Source: Siphonodentalium dalli (taxonomy: Eukaryota > Mollusca > Scaphopoda > Gadilida > Siphonodentaliidae). From it: a stretch of DNA of 64,000 nucleotides. Location of the stretch: positions 102,757,319 through 102,821,318 of the forward strand of contig CP136066.1 of NCBI GenBank assembly GCA_032622095.1, written 5' to 3'. The position numbers and the translations under genes are program-made. The notes beneath the pieces are model-generated. The model was not told where the DNA came from and did no database searches. It saw only the letters and a list, made by a program, of their open reading frames with translations. Within the stretch, counting starts at the first letter, position 1. Every line of letters begins with the position of its first letter. Positions 56,201 through 64,000 of this stretch are shown here, in pieces.

Positions 56201-59200
56201 CTTCTGCAAATTAGGGGATATAGAAACTTCCTAGAAGGGAAATTTAACTAACAACAATGTAAATTTGATACTATAGATACTTCCCAGAAGATGAGGCCTA
56301 AGCAGAATGAGGTCCCCAAATGGTGAATTTGGTGATGCTAGCCTTGAATCAAGCTTTGAAATAGTCTGTCTGTTATTTGCAGAATGAGGTACCCAGAGGG
56401 TGAATTTAGTGAGGCTATCCTGCACAGCGGGCTAGTATCACTAAATTCACCCTCTGGGGACCTCATTCTGATAAGGCCCTCAACTGCTATGGAAGACCTA
56501 GAATAAGATTGAAGTTCCCCAGTTGAAATTGGTGATGTTCACCCATTGGGCCCCTCAATTATGAATTTTATCTTCTGCAAATTAGGGGATATAGAAACTT
56601 CCTAGAAGGGAAATTTAACTAACAACAATGTAAATTTGATACTATAGATACTTCCCAGAAGATGAGGCCTAAGCAGAATGAGGTCCCCAAATGGTGAATT
56701 TGGTGATGCTAGCCTTGAATCAAGCTTTGAAATAGTCTGTCTGTTATTTGCAGAATGAGGTACCCAGAGGGTGAATTTAGTGAGGCTATCCTGCACAGCG
56801 GGCTAGTATCACTAAATTCACCCTCTGGGGACCTCATTCTGATAAGGCCCTCAACTGCTATGGAAGACCTAGAATAAGATTGAAGTTCCCCAGTTGAAAT
56901 TGGTGATGTTCACCCATTGGGCACCTCAATCATGAATTTTATCTTCTGCAAATTAAGGGATACAGAAACTTCCTAGAAGGGAAATTTAACTAACAACAAT
57001 GTAAATTTGATACTATAGATACTTCCCAGAAGATGAGGCCTAAGCAGAACGAGATCTTGAGACTCTAGATACTTCCCAGAAGATGAGGCCTAAGCGGAAT
57101 AAGGTTCTCAGAGGGTGTATTTGGTTATGCTAGCCTGCTGTGTAGGATAGCGTCACTAAATTCACCCTCTGGGAACCTCATTCTACAAATGCCAGGCACT
57201 CTTTGAGAAAATGAAATTAATCTGATTTTAATGACCACTGAGTGATAATATAAACAACAAGGGTGCTTCATTGATAACACCATTAATCTCATTTAAATTA
57301 TGGATGACATGAATACACTCCCTGGGGACTCTGTCTAAGGCTGCAGAAGCTCTCTTTATCTCTCTATCTGCCTTGCCATGTGTCATGTCTATCAGTTCAT
57401 AGGAGAGTTGCCTTGTAATGGGAATTAAAAAAAATATACTTTATTTACCTGTTAGTTAGGATATGAGATAGGGTGGAATGCTGTTGGTTGGGGGTGGGGT
57501 TCTGGGTCATGTGGGGGGGGGGGTGATATTTTTTGTTTGTATGTTAAATTGATCAAGGAGTTCCTGAATTTTTTATTATTTTTTGGGGAATTATGGCCCT
57601 GGCTCCACCACTATTTGACCCAGTGACCCCATTTGAACAAATCTGAACCCCAGTCATTCAATGACCCCACATACCAAATATAAACTAAATCGGCTTAATG
57701 GTTATTGACAAGTCGTTATAAGAATTACCAAGGAGGAATATAGTTATGGCCCTGGTTTCGCAACTGTTTGACACAGTGACCTCATTTGAACAAATATTAA
57801 TGACAGTCACCTAGGGAACATCCACCCCAAATATGATCAAAATGCAAAAATGTTATTTTTTGGTTTTTAGAGTTATGTCCCTGGCTCTGCCCCTAATTGA
57901 CCCAGTGACCCAATTTGAACAAATCTGATTCCCAGTCACCCAAGGTCCCTCAGTACCAAATATAAGCTAATTCGGCCCAATATTTTTGTAGAAGAAGTCA
58001 TTGTAAGAATTACTATGAGTTATGGCCCTGGTTTCTCAACTAATTGACCGGGTGACCTCATTTGAACAAATCTGAACACCAGTCACCCAAGAACCCTCCA
58101 TACCAAATATTAGCTAAATCGGCACAATGGTTATGGACAAGAAGTTGTTGTAAGAATTACTGTGGAGGAATAGAATTATGGCCCTGGTTTCGCAACTATT
58201 TGACCCAGTGACCTCATTTGAACAAATCTGAATGAGAGTCACCTAGGGAACATCCACACCAAATATGAACCAATTTGGTATGATGGTTTCAGAGGAGAAG
58301 ATGTTTTTAAAAAAAGTTGACGGACGGACAGACGGACGGACAGACGAGGAGTGATGACTATAGCTCCACCGGAGACTTCGTCTCAGGTGAGCTAAAAACA
58401 TATTTTTCGCGTTCAGTGACAACGTCGGTATGTTCCTTCATGTAACCAAACACAGAGAACTGGCTTCCTGGTTATGTAAACACACAGTGGGTATAATAAT
58501 GGAGCAGAAGGGGAACTTGTCATTGAACAACAATGTCTTCCAAACTATGTCAACATTATGTACTCGAAACCAAAATAAAGGTTATTGACATTAACATTTT
58601 TAAGCTGCATTTTGTTCATGTTTTACAGTATAAACAGTTTAGGAGCGATAACTCTATTTATTAAAACACATGCTTTTTAGCAGAAATACAACTGTCTTTT
58701 GTCAGTACTGTTAGTGTTAAATAATTACACTCACTGGCTTTTGTTAAACATGCAATTAGTCGCTATTGTAACATCCTCTATGTGGACAACGGATCACGAA
58801 TAAAGCGTCGGGTTTATTAGTTTCCTAATCGGATTAAGTCTGAACATTGATATAAACTATAGACTACTATAGACTATAGATGCGGGATTTACCCACACTG
58901 CTTACAAAATTTAAAAGTATCATTTATGGCGTGAATTATGGGAATGTTGGGCAATAAAACAACAAGACAAGTGTTATTATAATATTTTAATATTCACATT
59001 TACTTGAAAAATCACTTTCTTAATGTAACTTATGACTGTAAAGTACTCGCTTTTGAAACGTTTTATGTCACCCATTTTCGATCTAATATGATTGTCTGCG
59101 GTTTCTTGACATAAACTATAATATTTTGGATGAAATACCTTCAACTAAGTTCTAGAATGCACGAAAATACCGACTTTCAGAGCACATTTTTGCGAATATT

Positions 59201-62200
59201 CTATTCGATTAAGCGATAGTCCTCTTGGGAGTCTATTCGAATAAGCAATTAAAAAATACAGATGTACTATTAAAATGGTTTTGGAATCTGAAATATTATT
59301 ATAATAAACGAATTATTTGATTAACCGCTATTCGATTAATTGGAATTGACTGTACCTGCAAATGAATACATGCGAATCAACTAATTACTCATCAGCCATT
59401 ATGCTGTTCGCAAAGGGTTAACCCTTAAATAGCTGGATACTCTTTGATTCTGACAGGTTGATACTTGATTACGATTAATTCATTTGCAGGGTTTAGCCTC
59501 AGCTTGTTTGCTGAACTTATTAGGTCAGATAAACAAAATAGTTCACATTTCTCAGGCATAATATTTTTCAAAGTGACGAGGGAGGCAGATAATTTCATTC
59601 TTTATTTATTATACTTCAATATTTTTAATATGGCAGTATACTGTAATTCTTACAATTCGTTTTTTTTCTTCATTATTAATCTTTTTATCCAGAAACTTTT
59701 AGATCTCAGAAAGTGTAAGGCCGGTGGGGCTGGGATTTGGCATGATAATACCCATGTGGGTTGCGATCAGTGTTAGAACAAAATTCTGAAAATCATTTTT
59801 TGACTAGATATTTCAACTTTACGATGGGATCAGTGATGTTTGATGACTAACAATTTGGTTACATAACAATGGTTTCAACATGCAGAATTTCGTTATTGGA
59901 GAACTATCAATAAGGAACATAAGAACAAAGTTGATCCATTTCTCCATGTTTTTCTTGGTGGTGGTGTTTTTACAGACTTTCATCATTTTTGCACATTTAA
60001 CCACTGCGAGTGCCTTTAATGGACTAGTAATAATAACATACCTCCTCCATATCTTTACTGTATAAAGTTTTGGCTTGAGCAACAGCTGTCAAGTTGTTCG
60101 CCTCTGCAGTCGCCTAAACATCAGAATAATAGTGTATATTAATGGTGAGCCTGTACATCAGGATGTACATAAAATGTATTTGAAATCTTCAGCCTAAACA
60201 TCAGAAGAATTATATATGCACATGCATATCAATCAAGAGCTTGAATATTAGAAAAATAGGATGTATATCAAATGTGAGTCTCACTTTCAAGTGAATAGGA
60301 TGTATATCAAATGTGAGCCTAACTATCAATTGAATAGGATGTACATCAACCATGAGCCTAAATATCAGATGAATAGAGTACATATATTAGAGCAAATAAC
60401 AAGGGTACATATATTACAGCAAATAATAAAACGTATATGGAAACTGTAGGCTTCACATCTTTGTGAGCTTAGGATATGCTGCATGATTAATCGTAAAATG
60501 GCAAATCAGACTTCCCTGGCAAAGAATCAGCATGGAATTGGTACCAAAGTAGCATCAGCAAATTATTGAACAACACAATAAACTCAATACATGACTAACC
60601 TGTAACATTGACTTTGGTTCTGGAAGCTCCTCTCCTTGATATATCTTTATATAAGCCTGAAGATATACAAGATTTAGTATTATCCATGATTTATACATGA
60701 TGTGTGACTATTACTTAGGAGGTTCCGAATCAAGTTTTTATGGTCCTGCAAACATTCGAGATTCAATAAGAATTTGATAATGTTCCAATTCGAGATCGAA
60801 CCAGAATCTGTCAACTGATTCACAAGTTTTCAACTTGGCATGTTTGGTGCTAATGGCTCGTTTTGCATCTAAAACAACAGGCAACAAAATATAAGCAGTC
60901 GTTACACCCAGGTGAATTGGCTATAGAGTTGGAATTTTCAAATCTATAGGCAATTTGCAAATTTCGAAGACACAATTTTCCTTGATAGAAGATAGAATAT
61001 TTAGTAAGCGAATGAAGCCTCGATAATTAATGAGCAACACATGAATGGATGTCGAGATTCGATAAAGGCAAAAAGTTTTTTTATTCCCAGCACATTAGTA
61101 GTAGTTTTAGATAGTATTTTTTCAGAGCTCTGCTAGCCTCTTGACTCCACCACTGATGTTATTTCAAGGAACACCCCACCGTTTGTTGAACTTATTATCT
61201 GAACATTTACAAAGTGAACTGCTCATTAATGAGTATTTAGTACAGAAAATTTTGGTTGATGGGGGTTATTTTCACAAATCATCGAGCACTTTTGTACACA
61301 GCAATTCAAATTGATCATTCCATAAGTCAGGTTTTCCAAACAAGAACATCTGTAGCCAGGTTTTCAAGTCTCTCATTTTAAATAAGAGCATGCAACAGAA
61401 CACATTGTTGATCACTTGTTCATACCCGCATCTAAAATGGCGGGGACTATTCTTTGATGGTGTAATTGTTTTAACTCATTTCAAAGGAGATGAAACTTGA
61501 GTTCACCTGTCACCTGTGATGTCAAAATATCAGAACATCTGGAAGATTAAGTGTATATTTACCTTAAAATATTCAACAAGCTCATTGCAAGTGACCTTTG
61601 CACCGTTTATTTCTTTTATAACTAAGTTATCTACAGACAGTAGTAAAGGCACGAGAACTTGAAGCTGATCCCTGAAATCTCCTTCAATATCTGAAATTGA
61701 AAAAAAAAAAGATAACAGGTATTGGTTGCTTACTTCTGTGAATAGAAATGATAAATAAGTACCCAGGCATGTACAGTAATGCCCCAAAAAACCGACTCCT
61801 TAACCACAGCAGAATTATGGGTAATTTTTCAGGATTTAGTCAGATATGGCTTGTTGCCATTCATCGGAAAGCTCTCACTGAGAGCTTTCCGATAGCTCTC
61901 ACAGAGCTTTCCGATGAATGGCAACAAGCCATATGTCCGACCAAATCCTAAAACATTACCCATAATTCTGCTGTAGTTAACTTAAGGAGTCGATTATTGA
62001 GGGCATTACTGTAGCATTCAACTAATTTTCCACCCACAGTGATCGTACCATTTCATAAAACACAACACTTGAACCTTAAACAATTGTAAATGTTTAGTCC
62101 TTAATTCAGGATGAATTTATTGCCGATAAACAAATGTATAATATGAATCGCATGTGACACGTAGTGGAGCAACAACACACCCTTTGCCTTGAATTTGCTT

Positions 62201-62845
62201 TTTATTGGCGAAATAACGGTAAGATTAATTTATGTAACAGCATGCAATGGCCCCAGTGGAGACAACATGACAAGTATTGTCATGGATTGTGCTATCTTGT
62301 CTCCATTCTGGCCCGCAAAGCCAACATGATATAAATGACATCATGAACTGTGCCATGACGTCTTCTCTGGATTTCATTAAGCTAATTAACAAAATTGGTC
62401 AAAATGAAACTAATATGACTAAATCACTTGGGAATACTTCGGAAGTTGACAATTTTATTTTCGTCTCGTTGATCCACTTCCGATTCAGCAATTTAACAAT
62501 CTCCAGTCAGTTACTAACTGGAAATCATATGTCAATTTCACAAAAAAACATACACGCCACCAGAATTTGGCTCATCATCGCTATAGAAAATAGAGAAAAA
62601 CTTGTGGTTGCTATGATTCTGATGAGTGCTGCTGCATATTTTTGCATGCTGCCATTTTGGATATAAATTCATGAAAATAACTAAGTATATTGAGCAAGAT
62701 ACTAACCTTTAAGACGACCATCAAAGTGAGGGTTTGTGGCCACTTTAAGGCCAGGATGAGGTAATAGGAAGCAGCCAATGTTTTCAAAACAGGATTTGAT
62801 ATGTCTCCGAATCTGCTGGAGTTCCGGATGTTGTCGATCTGATAT
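44141..62845 (-). CDS. atl: Atlastin, ER membrane-fusion GTPase, 3' six exons; 5' end beyond window
   Basis: Exons on the - strand: 62845-62707, 61690-61563, 60656-60600, 60113-60042, 51669-51238 and 44242-44141. All junctions are GT-AG and the phases agree (1, 0, 0, 0, 0), giving about 309 residues to TAA at 44143-44141. Seen: [20 protein letters not shown] (end of GTPase domain), [37 protein letters not shown] (middle three-helix domain), [23 protein letters not shown], then two hydrophobic segments joined by a short turn (membrane hairpin) and a helical tail. These match animal atlastins throughout. Atlastin is a dynamin-superfamily GTPase that tethers and fuses ER tubules; GTP drives dimerisation of the cytosolic domains. 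The P-loop and switch exons (~240 residues) are upstream of the window. A possible poly(A) signal is at 43821-43816. Confidence 0.95.
44297..44411. mobile_element. Partial family-4 element in atlastin last intron
   Basis: It contains ccctttctacgctaaatatc and an inverted pair, aatgttcagataataagttc and gaacttattatctgatcatt. Confidence 0.5.
44492..44838. mobile_element. Two-hairpin family-3 element in atlastin intron
   Basis: Hairpin 1 is 44492-44569, and a degraded hairpin 2 is at 44767-44838. The spacer has cccaatgggtgaacatcaca. Confidence 0.7.
45064..45236. mobile_element. Family-1 MITE with truncated right arm
   Basis: It runs from cagtagtgctctaagtaagc to gagcattactg with TA flanks. The right arm lacks the segment between tttccgactaaa and gagcatt. 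Confidence 0.8.
45237..48537. other. Atlastin intron, few features
   Basis: 44980-45060 and 45410-45490 are inverted repeats of each other (tgtacactaaatccagccat and its partner atggccggatttagtgtaca), so 44968-45490 is a TIR element hosting the family-1 copy 45064-45236. 47270-47450 repeats the 25590-25870 element. Open frames at 46353, 46854, 47057 and 47910 are not assignable. Confidence 0.4.
48538..48879. mobile_element. Two-hairpin family-3 element
   Basis: The hairpins lie at 48538-48628 and 48788-48879, with spacer words aggcctcatcttctgggaag and attaacattg. Confidence 0.75.
48935..50155. mobile_element. Family-4 element split by an inserted TIR element
   Basis: TTAA lies at 48931-48934 and 50156-50159. 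The left part (ccctctctatattaaacact ... aacttattatctgaacatcc) and right part (aaatgaataataaactgtgc ... atttagtatagaaacgg) are the two halves of family 4. The insert, about 49065-50035, has inverted ends gtactctctcctgcc and ggcaggggagagtac and short caccatcactattatt repeats near both ends. Confidence 0.6.
50278..50602. mobile_element. Two-hairpin family-3 element
   Basis: Hairpin 1 is 50278-50362, with a shortened right arm, and hairpin 2 is about 50514-50602. Confidence 0.7.
50869..51100. mobile_element. Double-hairpin MITE, family 2, intact TTAA duplication
   Basis: TTAA lies at 50865-50868 and 51101-51104. The ends are acctttcatgatgggagctg and aactcctgtaatggaagag. It sits just beyond the atlastin hairpin exon and would be in the 3' UTR of the read-through transcript. 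Confidence 0.75.
51220..51237 (-). other. atl: Read-through extension of atlastin hairpin exon (alternative C terminus)
   Basis: These 18 bases follow the gtaagt donor in the same frame and read V-S-S-K-A-stop. If the 7-kb intron 51237-44243 were retained or an upstream poly(A) site used, atlastin would end five residues after the splice point, without the amphipathic tail. I saw no convincing poly(A) signal just downstream, so this is a possibility rather than a predicted isoform. Confidence 0.3.
51238..51669 (-). CDS. atl: Atlastin exon: middle domain end and transmembrane hairpin
   Basis: On the - strand it starts after gtatttcag and encodes [15 protein letters not shown]..., [37 protein letters not shown], then two ~20-residue hydrophobic stretches with a short GLEN-containing turn between them, and [20 protein letters not shown] followed by IIWDM. 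This is the membrane-inserting hairpin of atlastins. The exon ends at a strong donor, GATATG|gtaagt (51238/51237). Reading through the donor adds only V-S-S-K-A and a TGA at 51222-51220, so an unspliced transcript would give a short C terminus. Confidence 0.94.
51829..51943. repeat. Left end of a possible TA-type (pogo-like) element, interrupted by the hAT MITE
   Basis: cagtcaatttcggttaatag follows TA. A matching inverted end, ctattcgattaattggaatt followed by gactg and TA, lies at 59328-59354. The intervening sequence is too mixed to prove one element. Confidence 0.35.
51952..52841. mobile_element. hAT-like MITE, 890 bp, exact 8-bp target duplication
   Basis: The ends cagggaccagcc and ggctggtccctg are perfect inverted repeats. 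CCACTGAC flanks both sides (51944-51951, 52842-52849). Subterminal agggtgaagtgacttctccc and gggagacttcttcgcc also pair loosely. An 8-bp duplication with CAGGG ends is typical of hAT elements. There is no transposase frame inside. It is in the 8.4-kb atlastin intron. Confidence 0.85.
52850..55190. other. Atlastin intron
   Basis: 54210-54305 is a run of alternating ttgatttaaatcaatgattt words (self-complementary, A/T only). 54485-55060 is a 191-codon + strand frame that overlaps a dispersed repeat shared with 30085-30440 (acagtcaatgactRtgg, ccaccttgaaat) and is not called a gene. Nothing else is seen. Confidence 0.4.
55190..55690. repeat. Dispersed 'ttatgtccctgg' repeat
   Basis: Units contain agttatgtccctggtcccac, tttgaccaggtgaccccatt and aagaattactat, as at 29920-31830. 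Confidence 0.55.
55700..57190. mobile_element. Cluster of family-3 hairpin elements with 371-bp tandem duplication
   Basis: Hairpins occur near 55872-55930, 56035-56100, 56303-56340, 56382-56470, 56674-56711, 56753-56841 and 57090-57187. 56140-56510 and 56511-56881 are almost identical, with period 371, and contain agttgaaRttggtgatgttc, ttatcttctgcaaattaggg and cagaatgaggtacccagagg. This points to a recent tandem duplication. Confidence 0.85.
57191..57585. other. Atlastin intron, no exon
   Basis: A G-rich stretch, tgggggtggggttctgggtc followed by atgtgggggggggg, lies near 57488-57522. Nothing else is recognised. Confidence 0.3.
57586..58395. repeat. ~140-bp diverged tandem repeats ending in (gacg)n
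   Basis: About five units carry gttatggccctggtttcgca, tttgacccagtgacctcatt, tgaacaaatctgaa and caaatataaRctaa. The run ends in ggacggacagacggacggac and agctccaccggagacttcgt. I associate this ending with bivalve repeats. Confidence 0.7.
58396..60041. other. Atlastin intron, right end of possible pogo-like element
   Basis: 59180-59355 carries ttctattcgattaagcgata and ctattcgattaattggaatt, the inverted counterpart of 51829-51943. 59416-59480 has a family-4 fragment. The 103-codon frame at 59465 matches nothing. Confidence 0.4.
60042..60113 (-). CDS. atl: Atlastin exon: middle-domain helix
   Basis: The exon is 72 bases, phase 0 at both ends, with acceptor gatgtttag and donor GAG|gtatgt on the - strand. 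It encodes [20 protein letters not shown], then DMEE, the [13 protein letters not shown] block of atlastins. The next exon is 8.4 kb away, across an intron full of repeats. Confidence 0.95.
60255..60405. repeat. 48-bp minisatellite in atlastin intron
   Basis: Three to four units of aggatgtatatcaaatgtga, gcctaactatcaattgaat recur with period 48. Weaker copies start at 60139. The frame is open because 48 is a multiple of three. Confidence 0.75.
60600..60656 (-). CDS. atl: Atlastin exon: 19-residue micro-exon of middle domain
   Basis: The exon is 57 bases, phase 0 at both ends, between cttcag and CAG|gttagt on the - strand. It encodes [19 protein letters not shown], almost identical to the [18 protein letters not shown] block of vertebrate atlastins. 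It could be skipped without shifting the frame. Confidence 0.95.
60660..61562. other. Atlastin intron, family-4 fragment
   Basis: 61175-61250 has gttgaacttattatctgaac and attaatgagtatttagtaca, half of a family-4 element. No other feature is seen. Confidence 0.4.
61563..61690 (-). CDS. atl: Atlastin exon: GTPase-to-middle-domain junction
   Basis: On the - strand the acceptor is tttcag and the donor is TTTAAG|gtaaat. It encodes [20 protein letters not shown], then [20 protein letters not shown] and YFK. It corresponds to the P-LLSP--L--KEING-K-TC--LVEYFK block. A palindromic MITE (61774-62011) lies in the intron just upstream. Confidence 0.95.
61774..62011. mobile_element. Palindromic MITE, family 1, with expanded loop
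   Basis: It runs from cagtaatgccccaaaaaacc to gggcattactg with TA flanks. The centre holds three copies of gagctttccgat-type words instead of two, an expanded loop. Confidence 0.85.
62012..62706. other. Atlastin intron, no feature
   Basis: There is a 129-codon + strand frame at 62277-62666 with no recognisable domain, opposite to the gene. I do not call it. Confidence 0.3.
62707..62845 (-). CDS. atl: Atlastin exon: end of GTPase domain
   Basis: On the - strand the acceptor is tatatctag|ATATCAG and the donor is AAAG|gttagt. It encodes [20 protein letters not shown], then [20 protein letters not shown] and FDGRLK. The [13 protein letters not shown] block is nearly invariant in atlastins. It ends in phase 1. 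Confidence 0.95.
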
Positions 62846-63133
62846 CTAGATATATAATGTAATCAGTGAGTGCAGATTCATCACATTGAACATAATGCCT
62901 TTCAAAAAAGGGAATTTGATTCTTACACAACATCATTGTCATATGGAAGATTTGCAATGGAAAAGTATGTGTTAGTGAAGTTAGTGTACATATGAGAGAG
63001 AACTTGCCAATAAATTTCTAACCAGACCAACAGAACAAGCATGAGATTTTATTCAATGACTGGTTCAGTCACTGATCTCTACCAAACATTAGACAAGCAC
63101 AACACATATGTAAATATTAGACAAAGCTCTTAA
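62846..63133. other. Atlastin intron, no feature
   Basis: The next upstream atlastin exon (GTPase core) was looked for on the - strand up to 64000 and not found. Confidence 0.35.
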
Positions 63134-63390
63134 CCCTTCCATGACTGGAGTTTCTTGAAATTTTGCAAAAACCCTGTGTAAATGCATTCTTTTATATATG
63201 CAAGTCTCCCATAGGGCTTCGCTCATATAAGAGAATACATTGGCCTACAGAACAATATTTACTTTAACCTTAGAAGCCAGTGCATTCTCTTATATATGTG
63301 AGGCTCCCTATGGGAGACTCGCATATATAAGAGAATGCACTGGCACAGGAACTTTAATGCTGCACCAGCACAGCTGCTGTCATTAAATGG
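63134..63390. mobile_element. Double-hairpin MITE, family 2
   Basis: TTAA lies at 63130-63133, and CTAA, a mutated TTAA, at the right. The ends are cccttccatgactggagttt and gctgctgtcattaaatgg. It is in reverse orientation to most copies. Confidence 0.75.
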
Positions 63391-63419
63391 CTAACTCCCA
63401 AATTTTGAGAATTTACTGA

Positions 63420-64000
63420 TTTTCCCAGAAACAATAACTTGAACATCAATAATATAACACGGGGTACTCATCAAAGATGGATCTGGTCGAGTTTTTTTGC
63501 CCATAAGAGTGAATCTGTTCGACCGAGAATCACTAAAAGTGGACAAACTAAAAATACATAACTCAGAATCAAGAGTAAAAAAAAAAATCGGACAAACCTG
63601 GTTTTTGAACTCAATCAAGATATTGTTGTGAAAGGTCAATATACCTAATATGAATGGAATCGGTTGAAATTTGTTAATGTTTTTGTAGTAACGATCATAA
63701 AATTGCTAAAAAATAGACAAACCAAGAACCGTAACTCGGGTAAAATAAACAGGACAAACCTGGTTATCGAATTCAATCATGATATTGTTGTGAAAGGTTC
63801 ACATATCAAATATGAATGTAATCGGGTTGACATTTTTTCAAGTGTTTGCACCAACGGTCATAAAATTGCTAAACTAGACAGACTAAGGGCAGTAACTCAG
63901 GTAAATTGGATCAGACAATTCTAGCTTTCGAATTCGTTCGGGATATTGTTGTGAAAGATCCATATACCAAATATGAACAAAATTGGTTGACATTTGATCA
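63420..64000. repeat. Tandem ~165-bp repeat running off the window
   Basis: Three diverged units carry ggacaaacctggtttttgaa, gatattgttgtgaaagg, ccaaatatgaa and ggtcataaaattgct. It continues past the edge. Confidence 0.7.

Noticed and set aside
62277-62666. 129-codon + strand frame opposite atlastin
   Set aside because: No domain, no splice or start support, sits in an intron between two solid atlastin exons.

Overview
This is an AT-rich, intron-rich, repeat-dense piece of animal nuclear DNA. I infer a mollusc, most likely a bivalve. The grounds are tandem and dispersed repeats of a style I associate with bivalve genomes (remembered, not searched) and frequent acatgta-like words. No prokaryotic operon, rRNA, complete tRNA, CRISPR array or autonomous transposase gene was found. 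Nearly every long open frame is fortuitous or lies in repeats. The real coding sequence is in short exons that had to be assembled from splice sites.

Two genes converge. On the + strand, six exons between 6587 and 24120 encode the C-terminal ~315 residues of a SAC3/GANP-family protein of the short SAC3D1 (SHD1) type. Splice phases agree at all five junctions, and the first exon(s) with the Cys-Pro-x-Met-Cys-Pro region lie upstream of the window or were not recognised. On the - strand, six exons between 62845 and 44141 encode the C-terminal ~309 residues of atlastin, the GTPase that fuses ER membranes. They cover the end of the GTPase domain, the middle domain, the transmembrane hairpin and a C-terminal helical tail. 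The P-loop exons lie beyond 64000. The tail is on a separate exon 7 kb downstream of the hairpin exon. The hairpin exon also has an in-frame stop 15 codon bases past its splice donor, so a tail-less product is possible. The two stop codons are about 20 kb apart, with no gene recognised between them.

The rest is mobile and tandem DNA. 1-6.5 kb: dispersed repeats and a 3.8-kb A-B-B-A composite inserted at TTA inside an older hairpin element. 6.6-24.1 kb: SAC3D1, whose 9.9-kb fourth intron holds a ~5.4-kb element with very long, diverged terminal inverted repeats (9985-15433), a ~161-bp tandem array (15655-17270) and several MITEs. 24-44 kb: intergenic, with a 121-bp and a ~76-bp tandem array and clusters of TTAA- and TA-flanked hairpin MITEs. 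44-63 kb: atlastin, with introns packed with MITEs, a hAT-like MITE with an exact 8-bp target duplication (51952-52841) and a recent 371-bp tandem duplication. 63-64 kb: another hairpin MITE and the start of a further tandem repeat.

The observations most worth following up are the atlastin tail exon and its read-through alternative, the A-B-B-A composite, the long-TIR element carrying arrays of YY1-like motifs, and a modular family of TTAA-flanked double-hairpin MITEs that shares one core between different ends. Family and superfamily names for the repeats rest on target-site duplications and terminal repeats read by eye.
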